NCBI GenBank assembly: GCA_902785425.1
Contig: CACZYP010000010.1
Span: 22,771-86,770, forward strand
From: an uncultured Ruminococcus sp.
GTDB lineage: Bacteria; Bacillota; Clostridia; Oscillospirales; Acutalibacteraceae
Direction: 5' to 3'
Length of the DNA stretch: 64,000 nt
Shown: piece by piece, positions 7,411-15,603 of the stretch
Layout of the letters: each line of letters begins with the position of its first letter
Position numbering within the stretch: the first letter of the stretch is position 1
The notes under the pieces: model-generated
What the model saw: only the letters and a program-made list of their open reading frames with translations
Databases searched by the model: none
What the model was told of the DNA's origin: nothing
Translations under genes and position numbers: made by a program

Positions 7411-9669
7411 TTATTCCTCCCGCAATACATCGATAATACCGCTGCTGCCGTCCATTCGTATGTGATCGCCGCTTCTGATCGTATCGGTCAACCCCTCCAC
7501 TCCGACTATCGACGGGATCTTCAACTCTCTTGAAATGATCGCCGTGTGCGACAGCAGAGAGCCTTTTTCGGATATAACTCCTTTAGCGGCCGCAAGCAGG
7601 AACACCCAGCCGGGATCGGTCATTTTCGCTATGAGTATCTTTCCTCTGATATCATCGGCGGAAGCAGCATCGGTTATAACGCAGGCTTCGCCCTCGGCAG
7701 TTCCGAAAGAACACGGCGTACCGCTTAATCTGTTTTTGGAAGCTTTCTTCTTGTACAAGTTCACGCTGCCGTGATTCTTGTCGAACTCCTCTTTTTCAAA
7801 TATAAGCCTTGTATACGCAGGAAGATGAGCAAATAATCCATACTGTTCTTTTCTATGTTCTATAAGCTCCTTTGCATTATCCGGAACATTGAATGCTTCG
7901 TCAACCCTCAGATAGAATATATCCCGTGCCGATCCTATCTGTCCTTTCTCTGCAGCGATCTTTCCGGCAGCCAAAAAGATCTGCCGCACTATACCATAAG
8001 CTCTGCTTCTGTTCAAGCGGGATATTTCTCTGTTTTTTATCCCGAGCGCCGCTCTTCTGCGCAATATGGAAGTAACAGCATCTTCTTTTCTGACGTTTGC
8101 CACACCGTGCTCCGTTAACTGTGAATGAAGCCTTTCAAGCTGTTCTTTGTCTGCACGGTAAAACTCTATCCTTTCGTCAAAAAGTCCGGGAGATGTTCGG
8201 AACGTTCTGCTTTCAAGCTTCAGCTCTTCAAGCGCACGGTCACCGAATGATCTTATATAATCATTTTTGGCTTTTCGGTATTCGCTGTCCGACATATCGT
8301 CTTTTCGGCAAGCGATATCTATAAGCTCTTTCATCGGCTTCATGCTCTCGATATCAGAGATACCGGAAATATATTCATTGATCTGATCTTCCGTTTTGCC
8401 GAGCTTTTTCAGCCTGCTTTTAAGAAACCCCGTAAAGATAAATGCGTACATATCATTGATAAGCGTAACGTCCCAGACGCTGAAAAGCTTTTCTTTTATC
8501 TCGTTAAAGATCGCACAAAGCTCCTGTGCAGACATCGACTCATTGAAACGATCGTAAAAATCATCATTGACGGCTTTGAAGTCTTTTTCAAGCTTTATCA
8601 TATTTTTCGGAACATTGACAAGCTCCGAAACAAAATGAATGTAAGACATCGCCCTTACAAACGGCGGTATCACAACATCTTCTCCCGTGTAGCTCTTCGC
8701 TTTTACACCGAGCATTTCCTGCCATACGGGGATTATCTTTCCGCTGAAAGGAAGGAACTTCAAAGCGGCATACCAGTTGCTTATCTTGTAGTAAAGCCTG
8801 CCGTTTGCATCGCCGACCATATTGTTGTAAATATCCCGCTTCTGATCTATTACCTTTTCATTGCGGACTACTCTCCTGCAAACGCCTCTGAACACGCCCG
8901 AATATACCATATGTACAAATGAGATCGTCAGCGGCAGCGATACGCCGGGGTAGCTTTCAACGATGTTGCTGTTATCGAGCACAAGCGGAGACTCTCCGCT
9001 GAGCGTAGTGATCTTTCTTGCCTGCAATATGTAGATCACACCGTTTTCAACAGCAAATTCTATATCAAGATAATCACCGAGCACGCTTTTGATCTTTCCG
9101 GAAACATCTATAAGCTTTTCTATAAGCTCGTTTGATAGCAGGTCTTCTTTTCCGGCATAGTAATACAGCTTATCCGTCGTGCTGTAGTAATACGTAGACG
9201 TCTCCGTTTTTTCCGAAACAACGCCTTCGCCCAAGCCTCTGCCGGCCGTTATGACTGTTTCGTTGAGCAGCCCCTGCGGATTAGACGTAAACATAACGCC
9301 CGAAAGCTCCGCATTCACCATTCGCTGAATAATAACATCCATGCAAAGCCCGTCAAGGCGAACGCCGTTTTCCAAAGCGTATTCCTTTATGTTCCGATCG
9401 CCAAGAGAATCAAAGCAAAGCTTGATTTTTTCTTTAAGATCAGCTCTTTTAACGTTGAGAAAAGTTGTGAACTGTCCTGCAAAGCTTGTGTCGTCGCTGT
9501 CTTCGGCAGATGCCGAGCTTCTTACTGCAAAGAGGTCTGTAGCTTCGTTTTCAAGCACGGAAAGCTTTGACAGATCATCATTATCCGAACACACTACAGA
9601 AAACTCGGGAACATTTATCCCGGCATTTTTCAGTTTCTCAAGATTTATCGCTTTTTGTCCTGTCATCAT
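7411..9669 (-). CDS. Rifampin-phosphotransferase-like dikinase 2 (PEP synthase-like, no TIM barrel)
   Basis: 752 residues in three parts: an ATP-grasp domain of the PPDK/PEP-synthase N-terminal type (FAVRSSASAEDSDDTSFAGQ at 47-66, DIEFAVENG at 202-210), a helical middle of about 400 residues, and a C-terminal swivelling phosphohistidine domain with His708 in LLSHTAIISRE. The PEP/pyruvate-binding barrel is absent, so it should not act as PEP synthase. The layout is that of rifampin phosphotransferase, which moves the beta-phosphate of ATP through the histidine to a hydroxyl. The start overlaps the UbiA-like stop as ATGA. I infer it phosphorylates a lipid alcohol or related intermediate. Confidence 0.8.
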   Translation of the reverse strand: MMTGQKAINLEKLKNAGINVPEFSVVCSDNDDLSKLSVLENEATDLFAVRSSASAEDSDDTSFAGQFTTFLNVKRADLKEKIKLCFDSLGDRNIKEYALENGVRLDGLCMDVIIQRMVNAELSGVMFTSNPQGLLNETVITAGRGLGEGVVSEKTETSTYYYSTTDKLYYYAGKEDLLSNELIEKLIDVSGKIKSVLGDYLDIEFAVENGVIYILQARKITTLSGESPLVLDNSNIVESYPGVSLPLTISFVHMVYSGVFRGVCRRVVRNEKVIDQKRDIYNNMVGDANGRLYYKISNWYAALKFLPFSGKIIPVWQEMLGVKAKSYTGEDVVIPPFVRAMSYIHFVSELVNVPKNMIKLEKDFKAVNDDFYDRFNESMSAQELCAIFNEIKEKLFSVWDVTLINDMYAFIFTGFLKSRLKKLGKTEDQINEYISGISDIESMKPMKELIDIACRKDDMSDSEYRKAKNDYIRSFGDRALEELKLESRTFRTSPGLFDERIEFYRADKEQLERLHSQLTEHGVANVRKEDAVTSILRRRAALGIKNREISRLNRSRAYGIVRQIFLAAGKIAAEKGQIGSARDIFYLRVDEAFNVPDNAKELIEHRKEQYGLFAHLPAYTRLIFEKEEFDKNHGSVNLYKKKASKNRLSGTPCSFGTAEGEACVITDAASADDIRGKILIAKMTDPGWVFLLAAAKGVISEKGSLLSHTAIISRELKIPSIVGVEGLTDTIRSGDHIRMDGSSGIIDVLREE

Positions 9670-10565
9670 ATCTTACCAAATATCAAGAATGCAACTATCG
9701 TCAGCAGCATCGTTGATTCCTGCAAATACGTATAGCGCTCGACTTTATCCACTATAACAAACTTCTCGGGATCTTTCATAAACTCGATGAACTTCCATGT
9801 CATCCATGAAACGAGCAGGAAAAGAACCGCTACCGATATCTTGTTCAGTCTGTAGACAAGAATAAAGTTTGTTATGATATCGACTATCGTAAGTATCATT
9901 ACAAAGCGTGTCGATTTTTTGTAGCCGAACAGCTTTGAGTAAGTAGTATAATCGTTTTCGTCTTTGGGCGCCTTTATCTTGCGTGATACCTCCCAGATAA
10001 GCGCAGGGAAATAGAGCGTCCAGAGTGCCATACACGTTGTCAGCGTTACGGCAGGGATATCATACTTTATGACTGTAAATGAGATTATGTAAAGATTCAC
10101 TATCATCTGAACGGGGTTATGCGTCACGAGCGCAAGCGGCAGGCTCGGCTGTATCTTCGCCCTTTGAAAGAACCACTTGCTCATGAGATAGCCGTAAATG
10201 TAAAGGATCACAAAGAAGAGCAGGTTGTTCATAAAAACAACGTTCAGCACAAGCGTTATCGCCTGAACGATCGTACAAACGATCATAACATCTTTTTTGT
10301 AAACTCTTCCGCTCGGCAAAGGTCTGTCGGGGAACAGTTTTTTGTCTGTTTCAAAATCCTTGAGATCATCTGCGATACGAAGCCACATCAAAAATGCAAA
10401 AACAGTGAACGCTCCTACGAACTCCTGTATGCCGAGGTTAAACTTCGTAACGCCCTCGTTAAGCAGAACGATAAAATGTATCTCTCCGAAAATAATAAGC
10501 CCCAGCAAAAGGCGTGGCAGTATCGGATATCTTTCTTTAAAGTAAACGTGCAGTCTTTTAAGCAT
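9666..10565 (-). CDS. UbiA-superfamily prenyltransferase-like membrane protein
   Basis: 299 residues with about eight membrane segments. The first Asp-rich motif is RIADDLKDFETD (63-74), followed by RPLPSGRV (81-88), both typical of UbiA enzymes. A second acidic site is weaker, APKDENDY (199-206). UbiA enzymes transfer a prenyl chain from a diphosphate to an aromatic or glycerol acceptor; archaeal DGGGP synthase belongs here. It overlaps the Psd gene by 8 bases and phosphotransferase 2 by 4. The lipid context favours a glycerol or lipid acceptor over a quinone, but the acceptor cannot be read from the sequence. Confidence 0.8.
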   Translation of the reverse strand: MLKRLHVYFKERYPILPRLLLGLIIFGEIHFIVLLNEGVTKFNLGIQEFVGAFTVFAFLMWLRIADDLKDFETDKKLFPDRPLPSGRVYKKDVMIVCTIVQAITLVLNVVFMNNLLFFVILYIYGYLMSKWFFQRAKIQPSLPLALVTHNPVQMIVNLYIISFTVIKYDIPAVTLTTCMALWTLYFPALIWEVSRKIKAPKDENDYTTYSKLFGYKKSTRFVMILTIVDIITNFILVYRLNKISVAVLFLLVSWMTWKFIEFMKDPEKFVIVDKVERYTYLQESTMLLTIVAFLIFGKI

Positions 10566-11424
10566 CTTTCTTCCTTCCTATTCTTTCTCCGTATTTTACT
10601 ATCGTTTCAGTGCCTTCTTTGCTCTGCTCAAGTATATCGCTGTCTATCTCGGCTTTATCCTTTTTAATAAGCAGCACTATAGTTGAGCCGCCCGGCTCAA
10701 AGTACCCTTTTTCATCGCCTTTTGAAAACGACGAAAGCCCCTTGTTCACTATCCTTCCGACAAGCAATGCGCCTACCTCTATCTGAACGATCTTTCCGAA
10801 CTGTTCCGTTTCACAAACAGTTACACTTCTTGTGTTCTCTTTGTAGATCTTATAGTCTTTCGAGATCGAGCTTACCGTGTGAAGCTTTCCCCTGATGCGG
10901 TAATCATCTGCCGTTTTGCCGTTATCTATAAAGCAGTAGCGGTGGTAATCGTCCATACACAGCCTGAACACAAGGCAGACTCCGCCCGAAAATTCGGAAA
11001 GGTCCGTCTTGCCGCCGACAAGCTCGCTCAATGTGTAGACACTGCCTTTTATCAAAACTTTCAGATCATCTGTGATATCATACACAAGCAGCTTTGAATC
11101 GGCAGGCGATATCAAAGAATCAGGCTTCATATCTACATTCAGCGCTTCATCACGGCGTTTTCTTGTAAAGAAGTCGTTAAAGGAATCAAAGTCATTCTTT
11201 TCATATTCATTCAGGTCTATATCATACTTCTCAATAAACGGCGCTATCTTTTTCTTTGAAAAAGGCAGGCTGTTGTAAAAGCCGTACAGCCTTGACGCAG
11301 CAGGAGACACAACAAGCTTTAAAAGCACCCTGCCGGGCGTAGTGCCGTAAAGAAATTCAAGCTTACCCTGACCGTACTGTTCGGTCTCTATGTATTCATT
11401 TTTATGCCTGTCATAGATCTTCAT
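10558..11424 (-). CDS. psd: Phosphatidylserine decarboxylase-type enzyme
   Basis: 288 residues of the pyruvoyl-dependent decarboxylase family that turns phosphatidylserine into phosphatidylethanolamine at the membrane. The self-cleavage site is GGST (245-248), a variant of the usual LGST, with the pyruvoyl group expected from Ser247. Asp109 (SPADS) and His161 (DDYHRYCF) complete the Asp-His-Ser triad. The long N-terminal part (FNDFFTRK at 82-89) matches the Gram-positive type. It lies 13 bases after the PssA-like gene. Inside this operon it may act on an unusual serine lipid, such as an archaetidylserine analogue, instead of or as well as ordinary phosphatidylserine. Confidence 0.92.
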   Translation of the reverse strand: MKIYDRHKNEYIETEQYGQGKLEFLYGTTPGRVLLKLVVSPAASRLYGFYNSLPFSKKKIAPFIEKYDIDLNEYEKNDFDSFNDFFTRKRRDEALNVDMKPDSLISPADSKLLVYDITDDLKVLIKGSVYTLSELVGGKTDLSEFSGGVCLVFRLCMDDYHRYCFIDNGKTADDYRIRGKLHTVSSISKDYKIYKENTRSVTVCETEQFGKIVQIEVGALLVGRIVNKGLSSFSKGDEKGYFEPGGSTIVLLIKKDKAEIDSDILEQSKEGTETIVKYGERIGRKKDA

Positions 11425-11437
11425 TCAGGATTCTCCT

Positions 11438-12049
11438 TCAGACTGCAAATAAATATACGCCAAGCAGCGCTATAGCCGCTGCGCCGAAAAATACGTAAGC
11501 AGCGCCACGAGGTTTTACGACCTTTACTTTCAGTATCTCAAGCAGCGAAACAACTGCAACAGAAACCGTCATGATAATTGTAAAGACCTCCGGCTTAACA
11601 AAGCAGCGAGCAAGAAAAACGATAGAAAAGATCAATGCGCAGTACGTAACGGGCAGACCTATATAGTGCTTTACAGCCTTTTCCGTGTCTGCCGTTATAA
11701 CATTAAAGTATCCGAGACGTGCAACGCCGCACAAAGCAAACGCCGCAAATATTGCCATATGATAAAGCTTATCCATTCCCGCTGCGGTGAAAATCGCTAT
11801 AGGCAGAGCAATAAAGCTTACAACATCTACCAGTGAATCTATCTGTATACCGAAGCTTTTTTCTTCTTCAGTACGCTTTATCTTTCTTGCCACAGAACCG
11901 TCAAAAAGATCGGCGACACCTGCAATTATCAGGCATATAACAGCATATTTAAGGTCTGCTCCCGAAGCCGAGATACAAATCCCGAAAACAGCGGCAGCCA
12001 TGCCGATATACGTCAGGATAACAGACTTGTTCCACATTCCGACTATCAT
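11438..12049 (-). CDS. pssA: CDP-alcohol phosphatidyltransferase, phosphatidylserine synthase-like
   Basis: 203 residues with about six membrane segments. The family active site reads D47-x2-D50-G51-x2-A54-R55-x11-G67-x3-D71-x3-D75, with three extra residues between AR and G compared with the common x8 form. These enzymes move a CDP-activated lipid to an alcohol; the pairing with psd makes serine the likely acceptor. Its ATG overlaps the stop of phosphotransferase 1 as ATGA (12046-12049), showing translational coupling. Confidence 0.88.
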   Translation of the reverse strand: MIVGMWNKSVILTYIGMAAAVFGICISASGADLKYAVICLIIAGVADLFDGSVARKIKRTEEEKSFGIQIDSLVDVVSFIALPIAIFTAAGMDKLYHMAIFAAFALCGVARLGYFNVITADTEKAVKHYIGLPVTYCALIFSIVFLARCFVKPEVFTIIMTVSVAVVSLLEILKVKVVKPRGAAYVFFGAAAIALLGVYLFAV

Positions 12050-14565
12050 TTTTCATTACCTCCGTCGATCTTTACCGTACCTGCCGAACCGTCTATGGTA
12101 ATCGTCTGACCATCAGTTATTCTGCTCATAGCGTCCTTGCAGCAAACTATTGCAGGTATACCGTACTCTCTTGAAACGATGGCGGCGTGACAGAGTATTC
12201 CTCCGTACTCCGTAACGATGCCTGACAGTATCGCAAATTTCGGTGTCCAGCCCGTATCGGTAAATCTTGTGACAAGGATATCGCCCTGCTGCAGTCTGTC
12301 TATCTCGGAAAAATCCCTTACGACTCTTGCAACACCCGTGATAGTTCCCGTATTTGCTCCGAGACCTTTGATAACATTACCTGAAAGCGGCTCATCTGCA
12401 ACCGAAAAATCGCTTCCTATCTCGTTTTCGCTCATGTAGTTCCTGTATGCAGCATAATATATCCTGTTCTTTTCAATGATGCGTGCAAGCTCTTCGGGAG
12501 TACGTTTTTTCTCAATGTAATCCCAGAGATCGCCGACTTTAAAAAACCATACGTCTTCATAATTTTCAAGAACGCCGTTTCGTTCAAGCAGCTTTGCATA
12601 TTCTATAGTATAAACACGAAGCATATAGTAAAAACGTGTCGATACATCACGGAACTCTTCTCGCCACCAAAGCATTCGGCGCATGTTCTCGATCTTTTTC
12701 ACGATCTTCTTATATTTGCCGCCCGATACATCGTTCTTTATGCGCAAAAGTATCTGCTCATAAGTCTCTCTGCCCTTTTCCTTGTCGTTTTCGGGTGAGA
12801 AGGAATCATCAAGCAGCACCATATCTTTGACCATACGCACAACAGTTTCCGGCTCTTCATAGTAGCACGGATATGTGATATCAAGCTCTTTATCGGAATG
12901 ATAGCCGTACTCTTCGATCAATTCGCCGACCTTTTTCAGGCAGAAACGATCGTCATCAAGCTGTGATGCAATATCCTGTGCAGACGTATCTTTCCAGAAA
13001 GCAAAAGCATCGCTGTCTTTTCTTATTTCTCTTGTTATGCTCCACATATCGTAAAACGGCAGCAGATGAGAAATGTTCTCGATACTTGCAAGCAGTGACA
13101 GATACTCGCTTTCGGAAACATATTTAAGTAAACCGTCTTTGTAGATCGACTGATGGATAGTATTTATAAATATCTGCCAGAAATACGTAGTCTCGCTTCT
13201 GAGATAGATATTATGCGTAAGCTCGTAAAACTCTGCCGTAATATCGCTTATCGTATGCTCGTCATAATTCTTCTTGAAGCTATAATACTTTTCAAGCAGC
13301 TCCGATTTATACTTTTCGGAGTTTTTCCGCCTGTCACTGAGAAGCTTTGACTGGTGATAAACTATCTTTATCATTTTAAACAGCGAACCCGGAGTAACGC
13401 CTGTTGTTTCACCGTCGCCCTCGTAGTCGCCGATTATACCGTATTCGTTGTCGAACTCTCTTTCCCTGTACCCGATGACCCGGCTCATCGTTTTCTTTAC
13501 GGCGCTCATGTTCCAGTACGGTCTGCCGTAAAACATTTCGCCAAGCTTTTTGGGCAGCTCATCGTCACGCAGTATCTCGGAATCGACTATAAACTTTCTG
13601 AGTGAATACTCCCATATGTATTCATACAGCGACCACATATACGGCGTACAGACCGTTGCCGATACGCCTCCGTCTTTAAAATCTGCCGTTGTCCATATAT
13701 ACGGAGTAAACGAATAATGAAGCTTCGTTATCGCTCTTGACTGCAATATGTAAAGCTTGCCGTCTTTTACAGCAAACTCGATATCACACGGATAACCGAA
13801 ATGCTGCTGTATCTTTCTGAAACACAGAGCATATTCCGAAACCTGCTCTTCCGACAGAAGCCTGCTGCCCGATCTCTCGCCCTGAGAGACTTCCTGCCCG
13901 TCGTACCAATTGTAATAATACTGCTGCGGCGCAGTTTTTCCGCTTACTATGTTTTCGCCTAAGCCTTCCGAAACTTCTATAAGCATTTCCTTATCGTTTC
14001 CCGTTGTAGGATCGATCGTAAAGCAAATGCCGCTGATATCTGCGTCTACCATTTCCTGAACAACAACAGACATGCGCAGATCATCTGACGGGATATCATT
14101 GTCTGCAATATAGGACAGAATGACCTCACGGAACATCGACTTATAGCAGTCCACAACACGCTTACAAACATCGTCGCTTTTTACATTCAGAAATGTGTCG
14201 TACTGCCCCGCAAACGAATGATCCGCCATATCCTCCATAGTTCCGCTGCTCCTGACAGCGTAAAGAGTATTATTACCGCAGTGAGCGGCTATTTCTTTTT
14301 TTACGGCATCCGAAAGCTCGGCGTTTTCAAACAGCGCTATTATCTTTTGCGACACTTCCGCTGTGCTGCTTTTTCCGAGTTCTTTGATATAATCCTTTAT
14401 TTTCCCGGTTATCCCGTTTTCCTCGGCAAAGCGTTCGTATTCGCCGCTGTCAAGAATAAATCCCCCCGGCACGGGAAAGCCTGCTTTCAGCATCTGAAGC
14501 AGGAATTTGCCTTTATTTCCGAGATCATTTTCATTTGTTTCTGTTTTTGACAATATTGATATCAT
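12046..14565 (-). CDS. Rifampin-phosphotransferase-like dikinase 1 (PEP synthase-like, no TIM barrel)
   Basis: 839 residues. The N-terminal ATP-grasp part has AVRSSGTMEDMADHSFAGQ (103-121), VVQEMVDADISGICF (168-182) and DIEFAVKDGKLYILQSRA (261-278). The middle (about 300-720) is a helical region without a recognised motif. The C-terminal swivelling domain carries His793 in ILCHAAIVSREYGIPA. As in phosphotransferase 2 the PEP-binding barrel is missing, so the enzyme should hydrolyse ATP to AMP and pass a phosphate through the histidine to an acceptor held by the middle domain. It lies 16 bases after the CarS-like gene. The middle domains of the two paralogues look different, so they may act on different substrates. 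Confidence 0.8.
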   Translation of the reverse strand: MISILSKTETNENDLGNKGKFLLQMLKAGFPVPGGFILDSGEYERFAEENGITGKIKDYIKELGKSSTAEVSQKIIALFENAELSDAVKKEIAAHCGNNTLYAVRSSGTMEDMADHSFAGQYDTFLNVKSDDVCKRVVDCYKSMFREVILSYIADNDIPSDDLRMSVVVQEMVDADISGICFTIDPTTGNDKEMLIEVSEGLGENIVSGKTAPQQYYYNWYDGQEVSQGERSGSRLLSEEQVSEYALCFRKIQQHFGYPCDIEFAVKDGKLYILQSRAITKLHYSFTPYIWTTADFKDGGVSATVCTPYMWSLYEYIWEYSLRKFIVDSEILRDDELPKKLGEMFYGRPYWNMSAVKKTMSRVIGYREREFDNEYGIIGDYEGDGETTGVTPGSLFKMIKIVYHQSKLLSDRRKNSEKYKSELLEKYYSFKKNYDEHTISDITAEFYELTHNIYLRSETTYFWQIFINTIHQSIYKDGLLKYVSESEYLSLLASIENISHLLPFYDMWSITREIRKDSDAFAFWKDTSAQDIASQLDDDRFCLKKVGELIEEYGYHSDKELDITYPCYYEEPETVVRMVKDMVLLDDSFSPENDKEKGRETYEQILLRIKNDVSGGKYKKIVKKIENMRRMLWWREEFRDVSTRFYYMLRVYTIEYAKLLERNGVLENYEDVWFFKVGDLWDYIEKKRTPEELARIIEKNRIYYAAYRNYMSENEIGSDFSVADEPLSGNVIKGLGANTGTITGVARVVRDFSEIDRLQQGDILVTRFTDTGWTPKFAILSGIVTEYGGILCHAAIVSREYGIPAIVCCKDAMSRITDGQTITIDGSAGTVKIDGGNEK

Positions 14566-14581
14566 TTATAAAACCTACCGA

Positions 14582-15178
14582 TCAGAACATATTTTTTCGC
14601 AGTCCTGCGAAGTACAGAAGCATATTTATGATAATGTGAGTTGCCGCTCCTATCAGAACGTATAAAAGATACAGCGGCAATCCGAGATCGTAAAAACACC
14701 ATACGATAAGAACACACCCGAAAAGTGAATCAGCCTGATCGAGAAAAACGAAGAAAGCTTTCAAAGGACCGCTTATTGTTTTTCCGGGAGTGATCCCGAG
14801 GCGCCTTTTCAGAAAGCTGTTCGGAAGCTCAAAAAGTGCGTAAGCTATTCCCAGAAGAACACCTATCAGAAGATTATAAAGAACAGTGTTTTTATGAGAC
14901 GCATAGAAAAAATCAAGATGTTCAAAGCCTGCCGCACCGCAAAGCAGTCCCCATAGCACGGTAAAAACAGTGTTGAACATTATATACCCTATAACGCCCT
15001 CCCAGGTTTTGTTATCGCCGAAGATCCTCTTTCCGTCGAAAAAGCTTTTCCCTTTGTCTATAAGATGCATCTCTTTATCTTTATCCGATGAAATCGATTT
15101 GCACCACGCCATATTTGCAACGCCCGACAGAATCACTGGTATAAGCGTAACGTACATCATCAATATGATCTTTGCCAC
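14582..15178 (-). CDS. CarS-like CDP-archaeol synthase family protein (DUF46)
   Basis: 198 residues with about five membrane segments. The signature DGKRIFGDNKTWEG (48-61) and the later SFLKRRLGI (121-129) plus FLDQADSLFG (145-154) match the CarS/DUF46 family, which transfers CMP from CTP to a phosphatidic-acid-like lipid and in archaea makes CDP-archaeol. The start is GTG (15176-15178) with GGGG about 8 to 11 bases upstream. It is the first gene of the lipid operon and should supply the CDP-lipid for the PssA-like enzyme. A normal CdsA is expected elsewhere in the genome, so this would be a dedicated second copy. Confidence 0.82.
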   Translation of the reverse strand: MAKIILMMYVTLIPVILSGVANMAWCKSISSDKDKEMHLIDKGKSFFDGKRIFGDNKTWEGVIGYIMFNTVFTVLWGLLCGAAGFEHLDFFYASHKNTVLYNLLIGVLLGIAYALFELPNSFLKRRLGITPGKTISGPLKAFFVFLDQADSLFGCVLIVWCFYDLGLPLYLLYVLIGAATHIIINMLLYFAGLRKNMF

Positions 15179-15344
15179 AATGTCATCCCCTTTTTACAAT
15201 TATTACAAATTAAAACAAAAAATGGAACGTTTTTATTATATCATATTATACTGTTGATTTTTTGAATAAAATGAGAAGATTTCTGTAAACAGATTTATAA
15301 CAATATACAGCTAAAAAAATTTTTAAAAAAATCCTAAAAACCTA
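15179..15344. other. AT-rich divergent intergenic region
   Basis: Lies between the lipid operon and the metY promoter. On the minus strand two TATAAT boxes occur near 15236-15253, but neither has a good -35 at the right distance, so the lipid operon promoter is only loosely placed here. Confidence 0.4.
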
Positions 15345-15373
15345 TTGACAAGGTAGGATATAGGTGCTATAAT
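15345..15373 (+). promoter_or_regulatory. Promoter of metY-cysK with an ACCTAT/ATAGGT inverted repeat
   Basis: Perfect TTGACA (15345-15350), 17 bases, perfect TATAAT (15368-15373). ACCTAT at 15340-15345 and ATAGGT at 15360-15365 form an inverted repeat over the -35 and spacer, a position suited to a repressor. AGGTAGGATATAGG inside the spacer is reminiscent of Rrf2-type sites, but no regulator can be named. Confidence 0.8.
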
Positions 15374-15480
15374 ACATACAAATCAGATAGGAATTGTAAA
15401 GTTCCTGATTGCCGCTTACGGTTTTATCCTTATTATTTCTATCGGAAACGATCAGAAAAATGAACAAAGGAGTGCAGACT

Positions 15481-15552
15481 ATGTCACTGTTGTTTACAGT
15501 CCTTTTGAGGATAAACTTTCGTTTCGGGCGAATGTACCGATGTTGCATTTGA
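15481..15552 (+). CDS. Short leader ORF with tandem Cys codons upstream of metY-cysK
   Basis: A 23-codon ORF starts at ATG 15481 with AAAGGAG eight bases upstream and stops with TGA at 15550-15552. It ends in RMYRCCI, so two adjacent Cys codons (TGT TGC) lie two codons before the stop. It is transcribed from the TTGACA/TATAAT promoter about 110 bases upstream and ends 51 bases before metY, in a leader of roughly 220 bases. Its place ahead of cysteine synthesis genes suggests ribosome stalling when Cys-tRNA is scarce. A small hairpin (AGGAATTGTAAAGTTCCT) lies upstream; no clear terminator hairpin was found after the ORF, so the mechanism is open. Confidence 0.6.
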   Translation: MSLLFTVLLRINFRFGRMYRCCI

Positions 15553-15603
15553 TCCATTACTACAGTTTATTTGAAAGTTTATTTGAAAAAGGAGTAATTT
15601 AAA

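Noticed and set aside
9666..15178. Complete archaeal ether-lipid pathway
   Set aside because: Only the later steps have counterparts here. GGGP synthase, glycerol-1-phosphate dehydrogenase and the saturating reductase are not in the window, so a full pathway cannot be claimed.
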